Positions 1-9,081 are shown, numbered from the stretch's first letter. The stretch: 64,000 nucleotides of DNA from Propionispora sp. 2/2-37 (GCF_001298735.1 NZ_CYSP01000005.1:124001-188000), one strand, 5' to 3'. Notes: generated by a model from the sequence alone, not told the origin. Translations and numbers: made by a program.

Positions 1-100
1 ATCCATAATTATGCCTATAAAATTTTCCTGTCGGTTTCATTTATTTTAGCGATTTCGAATAAACCGGAAAATTGTGCGTAAAATTTACAGGGTGATAGTG

Positions 101-793
101 ATGAAGCTATTAAACATTATTTTCCCATTAACACTGATAGCTGCTGTTTTAGTAGGCATAAAAGTAGAGGATCATATAGCAGATACTGCTGATGCCGTCA
201 AAGAAGTAGCTACTTCACGGAAAGTCGTGGCATTAACCTTCGATGATGGGCCACTCGGGCGGACAACGCCGGCTATTTTGGATATTTTACAGGAGAAACA
301 GGTAAAGGCGACCTTTTTTGTAGTGGGAGAACGGGCCGAACAGTTCCCGGAATTGGTAAAACGGGAAGAAAGGGACGGGCATGAAATCGGTAATCATACC
401 TATAGTCATCCTAATTTGTTTTCCTTAACTAGAAATAATATTGATAAAGAAATTGAAAAAACAGATCAGATTATAACAAAAATGACTACAAAACCTTTAT
501 TTTTTCGTCCTCCGGAAGGAAGATTTAATAAAAGTATCATCAATCTTGCCCGTGACAAAGGGTATACGGTTATCCTATGGTCAGTAGATCCTTTCGACTG
601 GAGGCTTCATCCGGCAGGAGATACGGTGAATACAGTTTTAAAAAAGACGAAACCGGGGAGCATAATCCTCTTGCATGACGGAATATATCCTTCCACAACG
701 CCCGAGGCTTTGAACTATATTATAGACAGTCTCAAAGACCGGGGGTATGAATTTCTTACTATCAGTCAGTTATTAGCAGAGAATGGGACATAA
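101..793 (+). CDS. Polysaccharide deacetylase (NodB-type, carbohydrate esterase 4)
   Basis: Predicted metal-dependent de-N-acetylase of cell-wall or capsular amino sugars, 230 residues. A single N-terminal hydrophobic segment (about residues 4-20) should anchor or export it. Family motifs are all visible: TFDDGP at 46-51 (catalytic Asp plus metal Asp), HxxxH metal ligands at H99 and H103 (GNHTYSHP), RPPEGRF near 135-141 and LHDG at 190-193. The ATG at 101 is chosen because AGGGTGAT lies just upstream; a GTG at 74 would add nine residues but has no ribosome binding site. The neighbours do not define its target; PdaA-like spore-cortex or peptidoglycan deacetylases are the nearest well-known group. 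Family assignment is firm, substrate is not. Confidence 0.88.
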   Translation: MKLLNIIFPLTLIAAVLVGIKVEDHIADTADAVKEVATSRKVVALTFDDGPLGRTTPAILDILQEKQVKATFFVVGERAEQFPELVKREERDGHEIGNHTYSHPNLFSLTRNNIDKEIEKTDQIITKMTTKPLFFRPPEGRFNKSIINLARDKGYTVILWSVDPFDWRLHPAGDTVNTVLKKTKPGSIILLHDGIYPSTTPEALNYIIDSLKDRGYEFLTISQLLAENGT

Positions 794-882
794 TTTGGCG
801 TTTTAATTTTTGCGGTCCAATAAGCCTGAAGGATAGTATAATACAGCAATATGGAAGACGATATTTCCTTAAATGGAAATTT

Positions 883-927
883 CCAATACAACATCCCCGT
901 TCGTTTCCGATGGGGATGTTGTATTGG
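883..927. terminator. Bidirectional hairpin between convergent genes
   Basis: A perfect 16-bp inverted repeat (arms 883-898 and 912-927) with a 13-nt loop lies between the plus-strand deacetylase and the minus-strand reductase. It probably ends both transcripts, although the T-tract is weak on either side. Confidence 0.7.
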
Positions 928-944
928 TCCATAGATTGATGGTT

Positions 945-1586
945 TTAATATCCTACTGTGAACCGTTGACGGATAAATTGCGGGTTTTCAATTTCATTTA
1001 GAATGGCCACCGCCAGGTCGCCGACGGAAATTTGGCTTTCTCCCTGTTCATCCGTAACCGGATTGTCCTTTCCAAGCCGGAACTGACCGGTTTTATCTCC
1101 TTCGGTCAATTTGGGCGCAGGACTGATAAAAGTCCAATTCAGCTCCTTCTCATGACGCAGTTCTTCCAGCAGCTCCATCGGACCTTGAACGGCAGTTTTA
1201 AAGTCCTCGGGAATATGTACATCATATACCCGCTTTCCGGATGGCAGTATCAGACTTGCCGCACCGCCTACCACCAGAATTCGTTTTACCCGGGACAGCC
1301 TTGCTGCTTCGAGAATGGAAGCGTACCCTTTTTTATAATCCGCATACAGATTAGGATTCTTCCAACCGGAGTTGAAGGCACTGATAACCGCATCCTGATT
1401 CTCGAATATGGCTGCCAGCGCTTTGGTATCATTGACATCGAGTGAGACAGGAATAAGATGTTCTTCCTGGGTAGCAATCTTGTCGGTGTTACGGCTGATT
1501 GCCGTTACTTCATAGCCTCTGGAGAGCGCTTCCATAAGTAATTTTGAGCCTACAAAACCTGTGGCTCCGATTAAAGCGATTCTCAT
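945..1586 (-). CDS. NAD(P)-binding atypical SDR / NmrA-like reductase
   Basis: 213-residue Rossmann-fold protein of the NAD(P)H-binding atypical short-chain dehydrogenase group (YwnB-like). The N-terminus carries the nucleotide-binding motif GATGFVG at residues 7-13. The conserved Tyr-x-x-x-Lys of classical SDRs is not evident, as is normal for this group, so a flavin-reductase-like or redox-sensing role is possible. The start at 1586 is preceded by AAGGAG (1595-1600) eight bases upstream; an in-frame GTG further up overlaps that ribosome binding site. It is divergent from an HxlR regulator, an arrangement in which the regulator usually controls the reductase in response to electrophile or redox stress. 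Substrate unknown. Confidence 0.8.
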   Translation of the reverse strand: MRIALIGATGFVGSKLLMEALSRGYEVTAISRNTDKIATQEEHLIPVSLDVNDTKALAAIFENQDAVISAFNSGWKNPNLYADYKKGYASILEAARLSRVKRILVVGGAASLILPSGKRVYDVHIPEDFKTAVQGPMELLEELRHEKELNWTFISPAPKLTEGDKTGQFRLGKDNPVTDEQGESQISVGDLAVAILNEIENPQFIRQRFTVGY

Positions 1587-1665
1587 AATAAACACTCCTT
1601 TTTGTTTACAATATCTGTCTAATTAGCTATAATACTATCATTGCGGTAAAAAACAAACAAGTACT

Positions 1666-1685
1666 AAGTATTTTATTACATACTT
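1666..1685. promoter_or_regulatory. Candidate HxlR operator
   Basis: AAGTAT-N8-ATACTT inverted repeat within the 137-bp divergent spacer between the reductase and the HxlR regulator. The position suits autoregulation plus control of the reductase; the assignment is by position only. Confidence 0.4.
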
Positions 1686-1723
1686 AATAAAAACTTACTA
1701 TAAATGTATTAATGGAGGTTGTC

Positions 1724-2077
1724 ATGAAAAGACGGGAACTCTCAACAATTCCCTGCCCCATTGAGTACACAATCGAGTTACTGAGTGGAAAATGGAAGAT
1801 GCATGTCATCTGGCAGGTAGCAAAACAGGGAGTAATCCGGTTCAACGAGCTGCGGCGCCAATTAAACGGCATTTCTAATGTAATGCTGGCTCAGACCTTG
1901 CAAGAACTGGAAGAAGCAGGAGTTATTAACAGAAAGCAGTACAACGAAGTGCCGCCAAGAGTAGAATATTCTTTAACGGACCTTGGAAAAGGATTGTTGC
2001 CCGTATTTCATGCTTTAGAAATATGGGGAAAACAGTGCGGTTGGACATATCCGGAACGATTTCCACAATCCGAATAA
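1724..2077 (+). CDS. HxlR-family winged-helix transcriptional regulator
   Basis: 117-residue MarR-like single-domain regulator. The family hallmark CPIEYTIELLSGKW starts at residue 11, with a conserved Cys that in several members senses electrophiles or formaldehyde. The winged helix follows (GISNVMLAQTLQELEEAGVI region, then a wing ending in YSLTDLGKGL). The start at 1724 has GGAGG immediately upstream; an in-frame ATG at 1712 includes the ribosome binding site itself and is rejected. Transcribed divergently from the NAD(P)-binding reductase, its likely target. Confidence 0.88.
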   Translation: MKRRELSTIPCPIEYTIELLSGKWKMHVIWQVAKQGVIRFNELRRQLNGISNVMLAQTLQELEEAGVINRKQYNEVPPRVEYSLTDLGKGLLPVFHALEIWGKQCGWTYPERFPQSE

Positions 2078-2231
2078 ATGCTGACGAATGGGTATGGGAA
2101 TTATGCTAAATCTACAGCATAAGTTAACATAGTGTATTTCTACTCCGAGCCTGTTGCTATGTAACCGCAGAGTTTAAAAAACGGGTGCAGGGTTGACAGT
2201 GAGAGCAGGTTGAAGTAAATTTAATCATACG

Positions 2232-2249
2232 GGAATGAACGTTCATTCC
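2232..2249. promoter_or_regulatory. 18-bp perfect palindrome, TetR-type operator candidate
   Basis: GGAATGAACGTTCATTCC is perfectly self-complementary and sits about 100 bp before the metallo-beta-lactamase-fold gene. GAACGTTC-centred palindromes are typical of TetR/AcrR repressors; no TetR gene adjoins, so a regulator encoded elsewhere is implied. Confidence 0.5.
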
Positions 2250-2347
2250 TTAAGAAGATTTGTATGGGAGACTAGGATGTAAGAAAAAACACAAAATAAA
2301 AGGTAGTTGCATAGAATTCAACAAATTAGATTGAGAGGAATGTCATT

Positions 2348-3505
2348 ATGATTGTATTTCTTAGTGTTGTGGCGGGGATTATCTTGCTCAGCGGTTTTTT
2401 TCTTATCTTTAACCCGCGATTTGGCGGTAAGGCTTCAAAAAACAAATTACGTTCATTTAGTCAATCTGTCAATTTTAGCGAAAATAAGTTTGTAAATCAA
2501 ATTCCCACACCAAACAATTTAGATGCAAAAAACCTGATGGCTATTTTGAGAGAGTATTGGAAGGGCAGTTCCAGGCGAACTCCGGCTCATTCTCTTCCGG
2601 TCATGGCTGTGAATGCTGCCGGTTTGCAGAATCAGAGTCAAACCAGGATGATCTGGTTTGGGCATTCTACCATATTGCTGGAAATAGAAGGGAAAAGAGT
2701 ATTGCTAGATCCTATGTTTTCTCAGAGACCGTCTCCTTTTCCGAAATTTGGAGCAAAACGTTATAGTGACACGCTTCCCATAGAAATAGAAAAATTACCG
2801 GCCATTGATGTGATTGTTTTGTCCCATGATCATTATGACCATTTGGATTATGATTCCATCATGAAACTTAAAGACAAGGTGCGCCACTTCTGCGTTCCCC
2901 TTGGTGTAGGGAGCCATTTGGAAAGGTGGGGTATTGAGAAAAAGAAAATAACTGAACAAGATTGGTGGGCGGAAACCGAGTTTGAAAGATTACGATTTGT
3001 TTCCACGCCTGCCAGACATTTTTCCGGGAGAAGCCTTTTTGATCACAATGCGACACTATGGTGTTCCTGGGCGATTATTGGAGACATAACAAGGGTTTAT
3101 TTTAGCGGTGATGGCGGCTATGGCCCGCACTTTAGGGAAATAGGACAGAAATATGGTCCTTTTGATTTAACGTTAATGGAATGCGGACAGTATGATCAAC
3201 GCTGGTCTGCCATTCATATGGTACCGGAACAAACGGTACAGGCGCATATGGATGTGAAAGGGAAAATGCTGGTCCCCATACATTGGGCTGCCTTTAGTTT
3301 GGCTCTGCATGATTGGACAGATCCCATTGAGCGGGTCATAAGAGCAGCACGGGAAAGGGAAATGTTGATTGCAACACCGAGGATTGGCGAACCTGTTATA
3401 GTAGGGGCGGTAGAATATCCTCATTCTGTATGGTGGAATACCGACCAGACACCAAAGCCCCGGACTGCGCAGCAACAGTTACAGGTTAAACGGGTGCCTA
3501 ATTAG
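2348..3505 (+). CDS. Metallo-beta-lactamase-fold hydrolase, RomA/NAPE-PLD-like
   Basis: 385-residue protein with an N-terminal membrane anchor (about residues 2-22) followed by a metallo-beta-lactamase fold. The dinuclear zinc motif HxHxDH is at H160, H162, D164 and H165 (SHDHYDHLD), preceded by the FGHSTILLEIEG strand that characterises the UlaG/RomA/N-acyl-phosphatidylethanolamine phospholipase D branch. Further ligand-bearing segments PARHFSG and PIHWAAF are present. Family knowledge suggests hydrolysis of a phosphodiester or lactone at the membrane; the substrate is not deducible. GAGAGGA precedes the ATG. Probably monocistronic behind the 2232-2249 palindrome. Confidence 0.82.
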   Translation: MIVFLSVVAGIILLSGFFLIFNPRFGGKASKNKLRSFSQSVNFSENKFVNQIPTPNNLDAKNLMAILREYWKGSSRRTPAHSLPVMAVNAAGLQNQSQTRMIWFGHSTILLEIEGKRVLLDPMFSQRPSPFPKFGAKRYSDTLPIEIEKLPAIDVIVLSHDHYDHLDYDSIMKLKDKVRHFCVPLGVGSHLERWGIEKKKITEQDWWAETEFERLRFVSTPARHFSGRSLFDHNATLWCSWAIIGDITRVYFSGDGGYGPHFREIGQKYGPFDLTLMECGQYDQRWSAIHMVPEQTVQAHMDVKGKMLVPIHWAAFSLALHDWTDPIERVIRAAREREMLIATPRIGEPVIVGAVEYPHSVWWNTDQTPKPRTAQQQLQVKRVPN

Positions 3506-3664
3506 GTTTTGGTTTATGCGAGAAGTTTATGGTGAGAGTAAAGGAGTGCTTGCTAAATTATGCAAAGGACTATTGATGATTACAAGAAGACGTTATAATA
3601 TTAAAGTAAACTTTGCTAAATAAACAGTATCAGTCTGCTGCCAAGTTGGGTATGAGAGGTATAT

Positions 3665-4864
3665 ATGAATGAAGCCATTATTTTGAAAACAATCAGACGG
3701 TATGGGCCTATCTCACGCGTGGATATTGCCAGAATTACCGGACAGCCCCCTTCCACTTTAAGCAACATTACCGGAAGGCTCCTGGAAACTAATGTTATTC
3801 AGGAGTACGATACCGGCGAATCGAGTGGGGGACGCAGACCGGTATTATTAAAAGTAAATCCGGCTGCAGCCGATATTATTATTGTAAATGTGCGCACCCA
3901 TACGGTTTGCTGTCATATTGCCGATGCGGCAGGAAATATAAAAGGGCATAAGCGGGATTATTGGTTCCGGAGAGATCAAGAGGAAGTATTGAATTATATT
4001 TTGCAGGCTATTACCGATGCTTTGGAGCTGACTACCGCGCCGGTGCCGGCTATTGCCGTAATTTTGCGAGGACCGGTTAAGTCAAAAGAGGGAATCTCTA
4101 TGTTTGCCCCCAATATAGGCTGGAAGAATGTACCTATTAAATTTATTATTGAAGAACGCTTTGGAATTCCGGTTATGGTAGAAAATGATGTGCGAATATT
4201 AACGATGGGGATGTATTATTATACCCTAGCAGTACAGTCAAGGAATATGGCGCTGCTAAAAGTTGGCCAGAGCATTGGGGCGGGGATTATCATTAATGGC
4301 GAGCTGTATAAGGGTGATAATGAAACGGCCGGAGAAATTGGGCACAATACTGTGGATGTAAACGGACCGCTTTGCAATTGCGGGCAACGAGGCTGCTTGG
4401 ATGCTTTTGCTTCGGAAGTAGCTTTAATTAATTATGTAGAAGAAGCCATACAGGGAGGGCGCAAATCGTTATATACCGAGCTGCAGCGTCAAGTACAGCA
4501 GGGCGACTTGTCCCGTATGACGGTCTTAGAAAAAGGAACTTTGTGTAATGCGCATGATCTCGTCTATCAAGCAGCAGTGGAAGGGGATGAGATCTGCCTT
4601 GAAGCGCTTGAACGGGCTGCTTTTTATTTAGGAGTCGGTCTTGCTAATCTAATTAATGTGGTTAATCCGGAGGTGGTCGTAATTTCCGGAGGGATGATGC
4701 GGGTAAAACAATTGGTACAAGAGAGAATTGAAAAAATTACCCGGGAGCGGGTATTGCCCTACTGCTTTACGGCGGGAAAAATATATTTTTCCGACCGGGA
4801 TGAAGAGGCAAATATAAAGGGAGCAGCGGATATGGTGTTGGCGACGGAATGGGAAAATAAATAA
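3665..4864 (+). CDS. ROK-family transcriptional regulator (NagC/XylR type)
   Basis: 399 residues: an N-terminal MarR-like winged helix (about 5-60, with SRVDIARITGQPPSTLSNIT) fused to a ROK sugar-kinase-like domain. The ROK zinc motif CxCGxxGC is intact (C237, C239, C244, in CNCGQRGCLDAF), as is GAGIIINGELYKG. Such proteins repress sugar operons and release DNA on binding a sugar or sugar phosphate. It lies upstream of the cellobiose-type PTS operon, which it probably controls. The start has GAGAGG upstream. No operator could be assigned with confidence. Confidence 0.87.
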   Translation: MNEAIILKTIRRYGPISRVDIARITGQPPSTLSNITGRLLETNVIQEYDTGESSGGRRPVLLKVNPAAADIIIVNVRTHTVCCHIADAAGNIKGHKRDYWFRRDQEEVLNYILQAITDALELTTAPVPAIAVILRGPVKSKEGISMFAPNIGWKNVPIKFIIEERFGIPVMVENDVRILTMGMYYYTLAVQSRNMALLKVGQSIGAGIIINGELYKGDNETAGEIGHNTVDVNGPLCNCGQRGCLDAFASEVALINYVEEAIQGGRKSLYTELQRQVQQGDLSRMTVLEKGTLCNAHDLVYQAAVEGDEICLEALERAAFYLGVGLANLINVVNPEVVVISGGMMRVKQLVQERIEKITRERVLPYCFTAGKIYFSDRDEEANIKGAADMVLATEWENK

Positions 4865-4879
4865 TTGAAGGAAGAGAAT

Positions 4880-4913
4880 GCCCGCACCACTTTTGTGGGG
4901 AGGGCTATTTTTA
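4880..4913 (+). terminator. Rho-independent terminator of the ROK gene
   Basis: Imperfect 11-bp stem (4880-4890 with 4895-4905, two mismatches) followed by TATTTTTAT, beginning 15 bases after the ROK stop codon. Confidence 0.6.
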
Positions 4914-5150
4914 TGAAACAATGCAACCCCAATCCGGTAAAGAAAAAAGTAATGAGGCTTTATGACTAGTGAGTGGCGGATATTATTTGAAGGGACAAGT
5001 CTAAAAACAGAGTATTTTTTTTGAAAAAAGCAGTAATTAAAATATAAAACCGGCAGGAATTTAATCACTGTTGCCGAATTTTATTTTAAACTTTATATAA
5101 AACTTTATTCAATTTTGAATTTAATATGGTAATTACAAATATATCCAATA
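4914..5150. other. AT-rich non-coding stretch
   Basis: About 240 bases with no ORF supported by a ribosome binding site or recognisable product. It separates the ROK terminator from the isomerase remnant and may include decayed sequence of that gene's upstream region. Confidence 0.4.
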
Positions 5151-5363
5151 AAATTTAACACGATTTATATTTCTAAGCCATGGGGAGGCCGGAAACTGGC
5201 AAAATATAAGCCGGATCTGCCTGTAGGTGATATCGGCGAGGCCTGGGATGTTTCTGCCCATCCGGGATTACTGTTGGAAACTGATACAAGGTTGGTGGCA
5301 ACAGGAGCTAACAGGGAGCTCAGTCTGCACTACCGGAAAGGAGTGAAAAGAGACAAGAGGTAG
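5151..5363 (+). pseudogene. Remnant of class I phosphomannose isomerase (ManA-like)
   Basis: One frame reads about 70 codons that match the N-terminal part of type I mannose-6-phosphate isomerases: ISKPWGGRKLAKYKPD, then LPVGDIGEAWDVSAHPG, ending at a TAG at 5361-5363. The PWGG and GEAWDVSAHP signatures correspond to IWGG and GESWELCTHP of the intact homologue at 53676-54647. There is no start codon upstream in frame and the zinc-binding and catalytic parts (QVHPGD, GTVH) are missing. It is therefore a truncated, dead fragment left between the ROK gene and the PTS operon, evidence of a local deletion. It is not a diverged copy of the intact gene: the surviving residues differ considerably. 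Confidence 0.7.
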
Positions 5364-5414
5364 CAGAAGGGCTGACTGCCTTATTTTTGCCAACACTATG
5401 AAGGGGGAGATAAA

Positions 5415-5720
5415 GTGAATATATATGTAATTTGCAATGCCGGCATGTCGACCTCGGTTTTGGTAAAGCGCATGCGGAGTGCGGCCGGAGAAAAAAAGCT
5501 GAATGTAAACATAGAAGCATTTTCAGTTGAAGTGCTGGATAAAATCAAAGCGGAAGCTGATGTAATACTGGTTGGACCGCAAATACGCCATATGTTGCCT
5601 AAAATAAAAGAGATAGTAAAAAGTCAATGCCCGGTTGAGATGATAAGTATGGCCGATTATGGCATGATTAACGGGGCCAGGGTTCTGGAACAGGCATTGA
5701 CTATATTAAAACAGCAATAA
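5415..5720 (+). CDS. PTS lactose/cellobiose-type IIB component
   Basis: 101 residues, cytoplasmic. The phosphocysteine loop ICNAGMSTS places the active Cys at residue 7, as in CelA/LicB. It accepts phosphate from the IIA protein encoded next and passes it to sugar bound by the IIC membrane protein. GTG start with GGGGGAG (5403-5409) at good spacing. First gene of the cellobiose-type cluster (IIB-IIA-GH1-IIC). Confidence 0.9.
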   Translation: MNIYVICNAGMSTSVLVKRMRSAAGEKKLNVNIEAFSVEVLDKIKAEADVILVGPQIRHMLPKIKEIVKSQCPVEMISMADYGMINGARVLEQALTILKQQ

Positions 5721-5767
5721 ATGCGATCCGGCTTGGCGAAGACAAGAATCCGGTTGGGAGGGTACCG

Positions 5768-6091
5768 ATGATGGATGAGAAATTAACGCAGGATTGTATG
5801 ATGCTTATACTTTACGCCGGTGAGGGCAAGACCTTGGCAACGGAGGCCTTTCGCCTGTTAATGGACCACCAGGATAGCACAGAAGCTAAAAGTAAGATAG
5901 AAGAGGCCGGGCGGGTAATCGGCCAGGCACACGATATACAAACCCGGTTAATACAAGATGAAATTAACGGGGTGCCGATTGAAAAAAGCGTATTGTTGAT
6001 TCATGCTCAGGATCATTTTATGACGGCGATTACTTTTAGGGATATGGTAGCACTGCTGATTGACATGTATGGTAAAGCAGGCGGAAAATAG
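5768..6091 (+). CDS. PTS lactose/cellobiose-type IIA component
   Basis: 107-residue all-helical IIA of the Lac/Cel family. The phosphorylated histidine is H79 in LLIHAQDH, with the Mg-binding Asp at 82. GGGAGGG lies upstream; either of two adjacent ATGs (5768, 5771) could start it. Functions with the preceding IIB and the IIC at 7731. Confidence 0.9.
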   Translation: MMDEKLTQDCMMLILYAGEGKTLATEAFRLLMDHQDSTEAKSKIEEAGRVIGQAHDIQTRLIQDEINGVPIEKSVLLIHAQDHFMTAITFRDMVALLIDMYGKAGGK

Positions 6092-6155
6092 CCGGGCATG
6101 GAGAGCTTTTTATTACGCAGGTTTTCTATCATATAAGACCATAAGGGGGACAATT

Positions 6156-7583
6156 ATGACTTTGTATACGCTTCCTAAAGATTTTTTGCTCGGGGCTTCT
6201 TTTTCTGCCTGGCAGACTGAGGGCTGGGCAGGCAAAAAGGAAAAATGCGACCACTTTGTCGATATGATGTATAAGGCGGCGCCGGAACGCTGGCATAATG
6301 GCATTGGTCCGGCTATTGCCACGGATTTTTATCATAAGTGGGAAAGTGATATTGAGCTGATGGCCAAGTCCGGGATGGAAACAGTGAGAACCTCTGTTGA
6401 CTGGACCCGCTTTATAGACAATTACGAGCAGGGAACGGTGAATGAAGACGGGGCAAGGTTCTATGATCAGGTAATAGACGGATTGCTTAAACATGGGATT
6501 GAGCCGATGATCTGTCTGGAACATTGGGAGCTGCCGGTATCATTGTATGAAAAATACGGTGGCTATGCTTCTTCCTTTGTTGTGGACTGTTATGTGAAAT
6601 TTGCGGAAAAAGTTTTTGAAAGATACCGAAATAAAGTCAAATATTGGTGGACGTTCAATGAACCGATCGTGATACCACAACTGTGTTTTATGGATGGATT
6701 CTGGTACCCTTACCGGAGTGATACAAAAGTAGCCATGCAATGGATTTACGGCAAAATATTGTGTAATGCCAAGGCTATAAAACGCTTCCGGCAGATGAAC
6801 ATAAGCGGCAGCATCGGTATTATCTTGAATCCGGCGTTGGTTTATGGACGTTCGACCGACAATCCGCAGGACGTCCAGGCGCAAAAAATAGCAGATCTTT
6901 TTTATTGGCGGAGCTTTATGGATCCCTGTATTAAAGGGGAATTCCCGCTGGAACTGATTGAATTATTGGAAAAGGAAGCTTGTATGTTCACGTACCGGGA
7001 AGAAGATTTGCAGATTATCAAAGAGAATACCATTGACATTCTCGGCATGAATTACTATCAGCCCATGCGGGTTATGGCTCAGCGCTTCCAGTGGAATGAG
7101 ACTGCACCCTTTCATCCTGGCAAATATTTTGAAGAATACAATTTACAAGGAAAGAAAGTAAACCCCTGGCGCGGCTGGGAGATATATCCTCAGGGTATTT
7201 ACGATATTGCTATGAGGATTAAACTAGAATATGATAATATACCTTGGCTGATTTCAGAGAACGGCATGGGAGTGGAAGATGAAGGCCGTTACAGGGATGC
7301 TTCCGGCATTATTCAAGATGATTACCGGATTGAATTTATGAAGGAACATCTGGCTTATCTGCTAAATAGTGTGTCAGAAGGCAGCAACTGCAAAGGGTAT
7401 ATGGTCTGGAACTGGCTGGATAATATCTCTCCGGTCAATTCACTTAAAAATAGATATGGCCTGGTGGAGCTGGATCCAGAACATAATTATGCCAGGATTA
7501 TGAAAAAATCGGGAGAATGGTTTAAACGGTTGCATGATGCCCGGCAGTTTCAAATAGATTCACTCGAAAAAGAATATAGATAG
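6156..7583 (+). CDS. GH1 6-phospho-beta-glucosidase
   Basis: 475-residue glycoside hydrolase family 1 enzyme, expected to cleave phosphorylated beta-glucosides delivered by the PTS. Acid/base Glu169 lies in TFNEP and the nucleophile Glu368 in ISENGMG. Near the C-terminus the loop reads NSLKNRYG; canonical 6-phospho-glycosidases have a Ser..Lys-x-Tyr phosphate loop, and here the Lys is shifted by one, so phosphate recognition is likely but not strictly canonical. The start at 6156 follows AAGGGGGA (6143-6150); an in-frame upstream start would run into the IIA gene and is rejected. It is embedded between PTS genes, which supports phospho-disaccharide hydrolysis. Confidence 0.88.
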   Translation: MTLYTLPKDFLLGASFSAWQTEGWAGKKEKCDHFVDMMYKAAPERWHNGIGPAIATDFYHKWESDIELMAKSGMETVRTSVDWTRFIDNYEQGTVNEDGARFYDQVIDGLLKHGIEPMICLEHWELPVSLYEKYGGYASSFVVDCYVKFAEKVFERYRNKVKYWWTFNEPIVIPQLCFMDGFWYPYRSDTKVAMQWIYGKILCNAKAIKRFRQMNISGSIGIILNPALVYGRSTDNPQDVQAQKIADLFYWRSFMDPCIKGEFPLELIELLEKEACMFTYREEDLQIIKENTIDILGMNYYQPMRVMAQRFQWNETAPFHPGKYFEEYNLQGKKVNPWRGWEIYPQGIYDIAMRIKLEYDNIPWLISENGMGVEDEGRYRDASGIIQDDYRIEFMKEHLAYLLNSVSEGSNCKGYMVWNWLDNISPVNSLKNRYGLVELDPEHNYARIMKKSGEWFKRLHDARQFQIDSLEKEYR

Positions 7584-7633
7584 TACCGGTTCTAAAACAA
7601 CTTCTATTATAGGTGATGGCTTTCAATAATAAG

Positions 7634-7676
7634 AACGGACAGGAACGCCCGGCATAATTGGCGTATTCTGTTCGTT
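7634..7676 (+). other. Intercistronic stem-loop before PTS IIC
   Basis: Imperfect hairpin (arms around 7634-7649 and 7661-7676, with a G-U pair and a bulge) in the 147-bp spacer between the GH1 and IIC genes. It lacks a T-run, so it may stabilise or segment the polycistronic mRNA rather than terminate it. Confidence 0.35.
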
Positions 7677-7730
7677 TCCGTACAGGACGACCTGATTAAT
7701 ATATAGAAAGATATATGGGGGGAAAGTCAT

Positions 7731-9077
7731 ATGTCGATGCAAACCCTAACCACCAAACTGGAAGCGGTCATGCTTCCTATTTCGGCCAAGATAGCCAGCA
7801 ACCGGTATCTGCTGGCTATGCGGGATGCTTTTTCTATTATCTTGTCATTTGTCCTTGTTGGATCATTTTTTGGTATATTGAACTGGGTAATTTTGGATCC
7901 ATTTGGTACCGTTATGGGGCCTAACGGTTTGAATTTAGGCCGTCTACTTACCGGCTTGACAGGCGAAGCCTATAAAAATTCAGGATTTGTTGCGGCCATT
8001 TCCGACGTTCAATACGTAGGTAATCTGGTTGTCGGCGCATCATTCGGCATATTTTCCCTGTTGCTTACCATTTCTTTCGGATACCGTCTGGGTGACATCT
8101 GGAACGCGGATAAGCTGATTGCCGCTATCCTTTCGGTGGTAGCCACATTTGTGCTGATTCCGCAGTCTTTTAAACAACTGATCAGTATGGCAGGAACGGA
8201 TACCATTATGGTAAATGGCGCAGTAAAAGTCGGCTACTTTGGCACCGGCTCGGTTATGACGACTCTGCTGGTTGCTACCGCTACAGTATGGTTATTTGCC
8301 AAATTGTCCAATAACAAAAGTATGATTATAAAAATGCCGGAAAGCGTTCCGGAATCGGTTACCAGGTCATTTCAAGCGCTTATACCGATTACGATTACTT
8401 TATTTTTTATTGCACTGTTTGCAGCTGTTTTACACTGGCTGGAGCAGCCATCGTTTCATGACTTGATTTATACCATTGTTCAAGCGCCCTTATTGGGCTT
8501 TTCGCAGGGGATTGGTTTTGCTCTTTTGTACCAGTTTATTACCTGGTTCTTCTGGTGGTTTGGTATTCATGGACATAATGTAACCGCTGTTATTCAAAAT
8601 TCGGTATATCTGCCGGCTCAATTGGCAAACCAGGAAGGCAGTGCTTTATATATCTTCTCCAACGGTTTTTTTGAAGCCGGGCTAATGCATATTATGGGAT
8701 TGGTGCTGGCCATTCTGATTTTTTCCAGACGGGAAGATTGGAGAGCGGTGGTAAAAGTCGGCCTTCCCTCTATGCTGTTTAATATCCAGGAGCCGCTGGC
8801 CTTTGGGTTGCCGATCGTGTTAAATCCGATTTTTTTTATTCCGTACGTTATTGCCCCGCTGATAAACACCTTCATTGGCTGGCTGGCAATTACAGTGGGG
8901 TTGGTGCCGGTATTTAAATATGTGGTACCCTGGACAATGCCGCTGTTTTTTGGAGGAATGATTGGTACCGGAACACTGGGAGGAGGTTTGCTGCAGGTGG
9001 TATTCTTACTTGTCGATACTTTACTTTATGCTCCGTTTGTAATAGTCGGCAATAAAATAAAAGACCGGATTAATTAA
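7731..9077 (+). CDS. PTS cellobiose-type IIC permease
   Basis: 448-residue integral membrane permease of the Lac/Cel family. Hydrophobic segments run throughout, and the family signature GIHGHN is at residues 278-283. The N-terminal segment contains the conserved MRDAFSIILSFVLVGSFFGIL. It imports and phosphorylates a beta-glucoside together with the IIB and IIA encoded upstream. GGGGGGA ribosome binding site at 7717-7723. Followed directly by a terminator. Confidence 0.92.
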   Translation: MSMQTLTTKLEAVMLPISAKIASNRYLLAMRDAFSIILSFVLVGSFFGILNWVILDPFGTVMGPNGLNLGRLLTGLTGEAYKNSGFVAAISDVQYVGNLVVGASFGIFSLLLTISFGYRLGDIWNADKLIAAILSVVATFVLIPQSFKQLISMAGTDTIMVNGAVKVGYFGTGSVMTTLLVATATVWLFAKLSNNKSMIIKMPESVPESVTRSFQALIPITITLFFIALFAAVLHWLEQPSFHDLIYTIVQAPLLGFSQGIGFALLYQFITWFFWWFGIHGHNVTAVIQNSVYLPAQLANQEGSALYIFSNGFFEAGLMHIMGLVLAILIFSRREDWRAVVKVGLPSMLFNIQEPLAFGLPIVLNPIFFIPYVIAPLINTFIGWLAITVGLVPVFKYVVPWTMPLFFGGMIGTGTLGGGLLQVVFLLVDTLLYAPFVIVGNKIKDRIN

Positions 9078-9081
9078 GGGA

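Noticed and set aside
4649-5068. 139-codon minus-strand open frame over the end of the ROK gene
   Set aside because: Antisense to the ROK C-terminus and running through its terminator into AT-rich DNA; Phe/Tyr/Leu-rich shadow.
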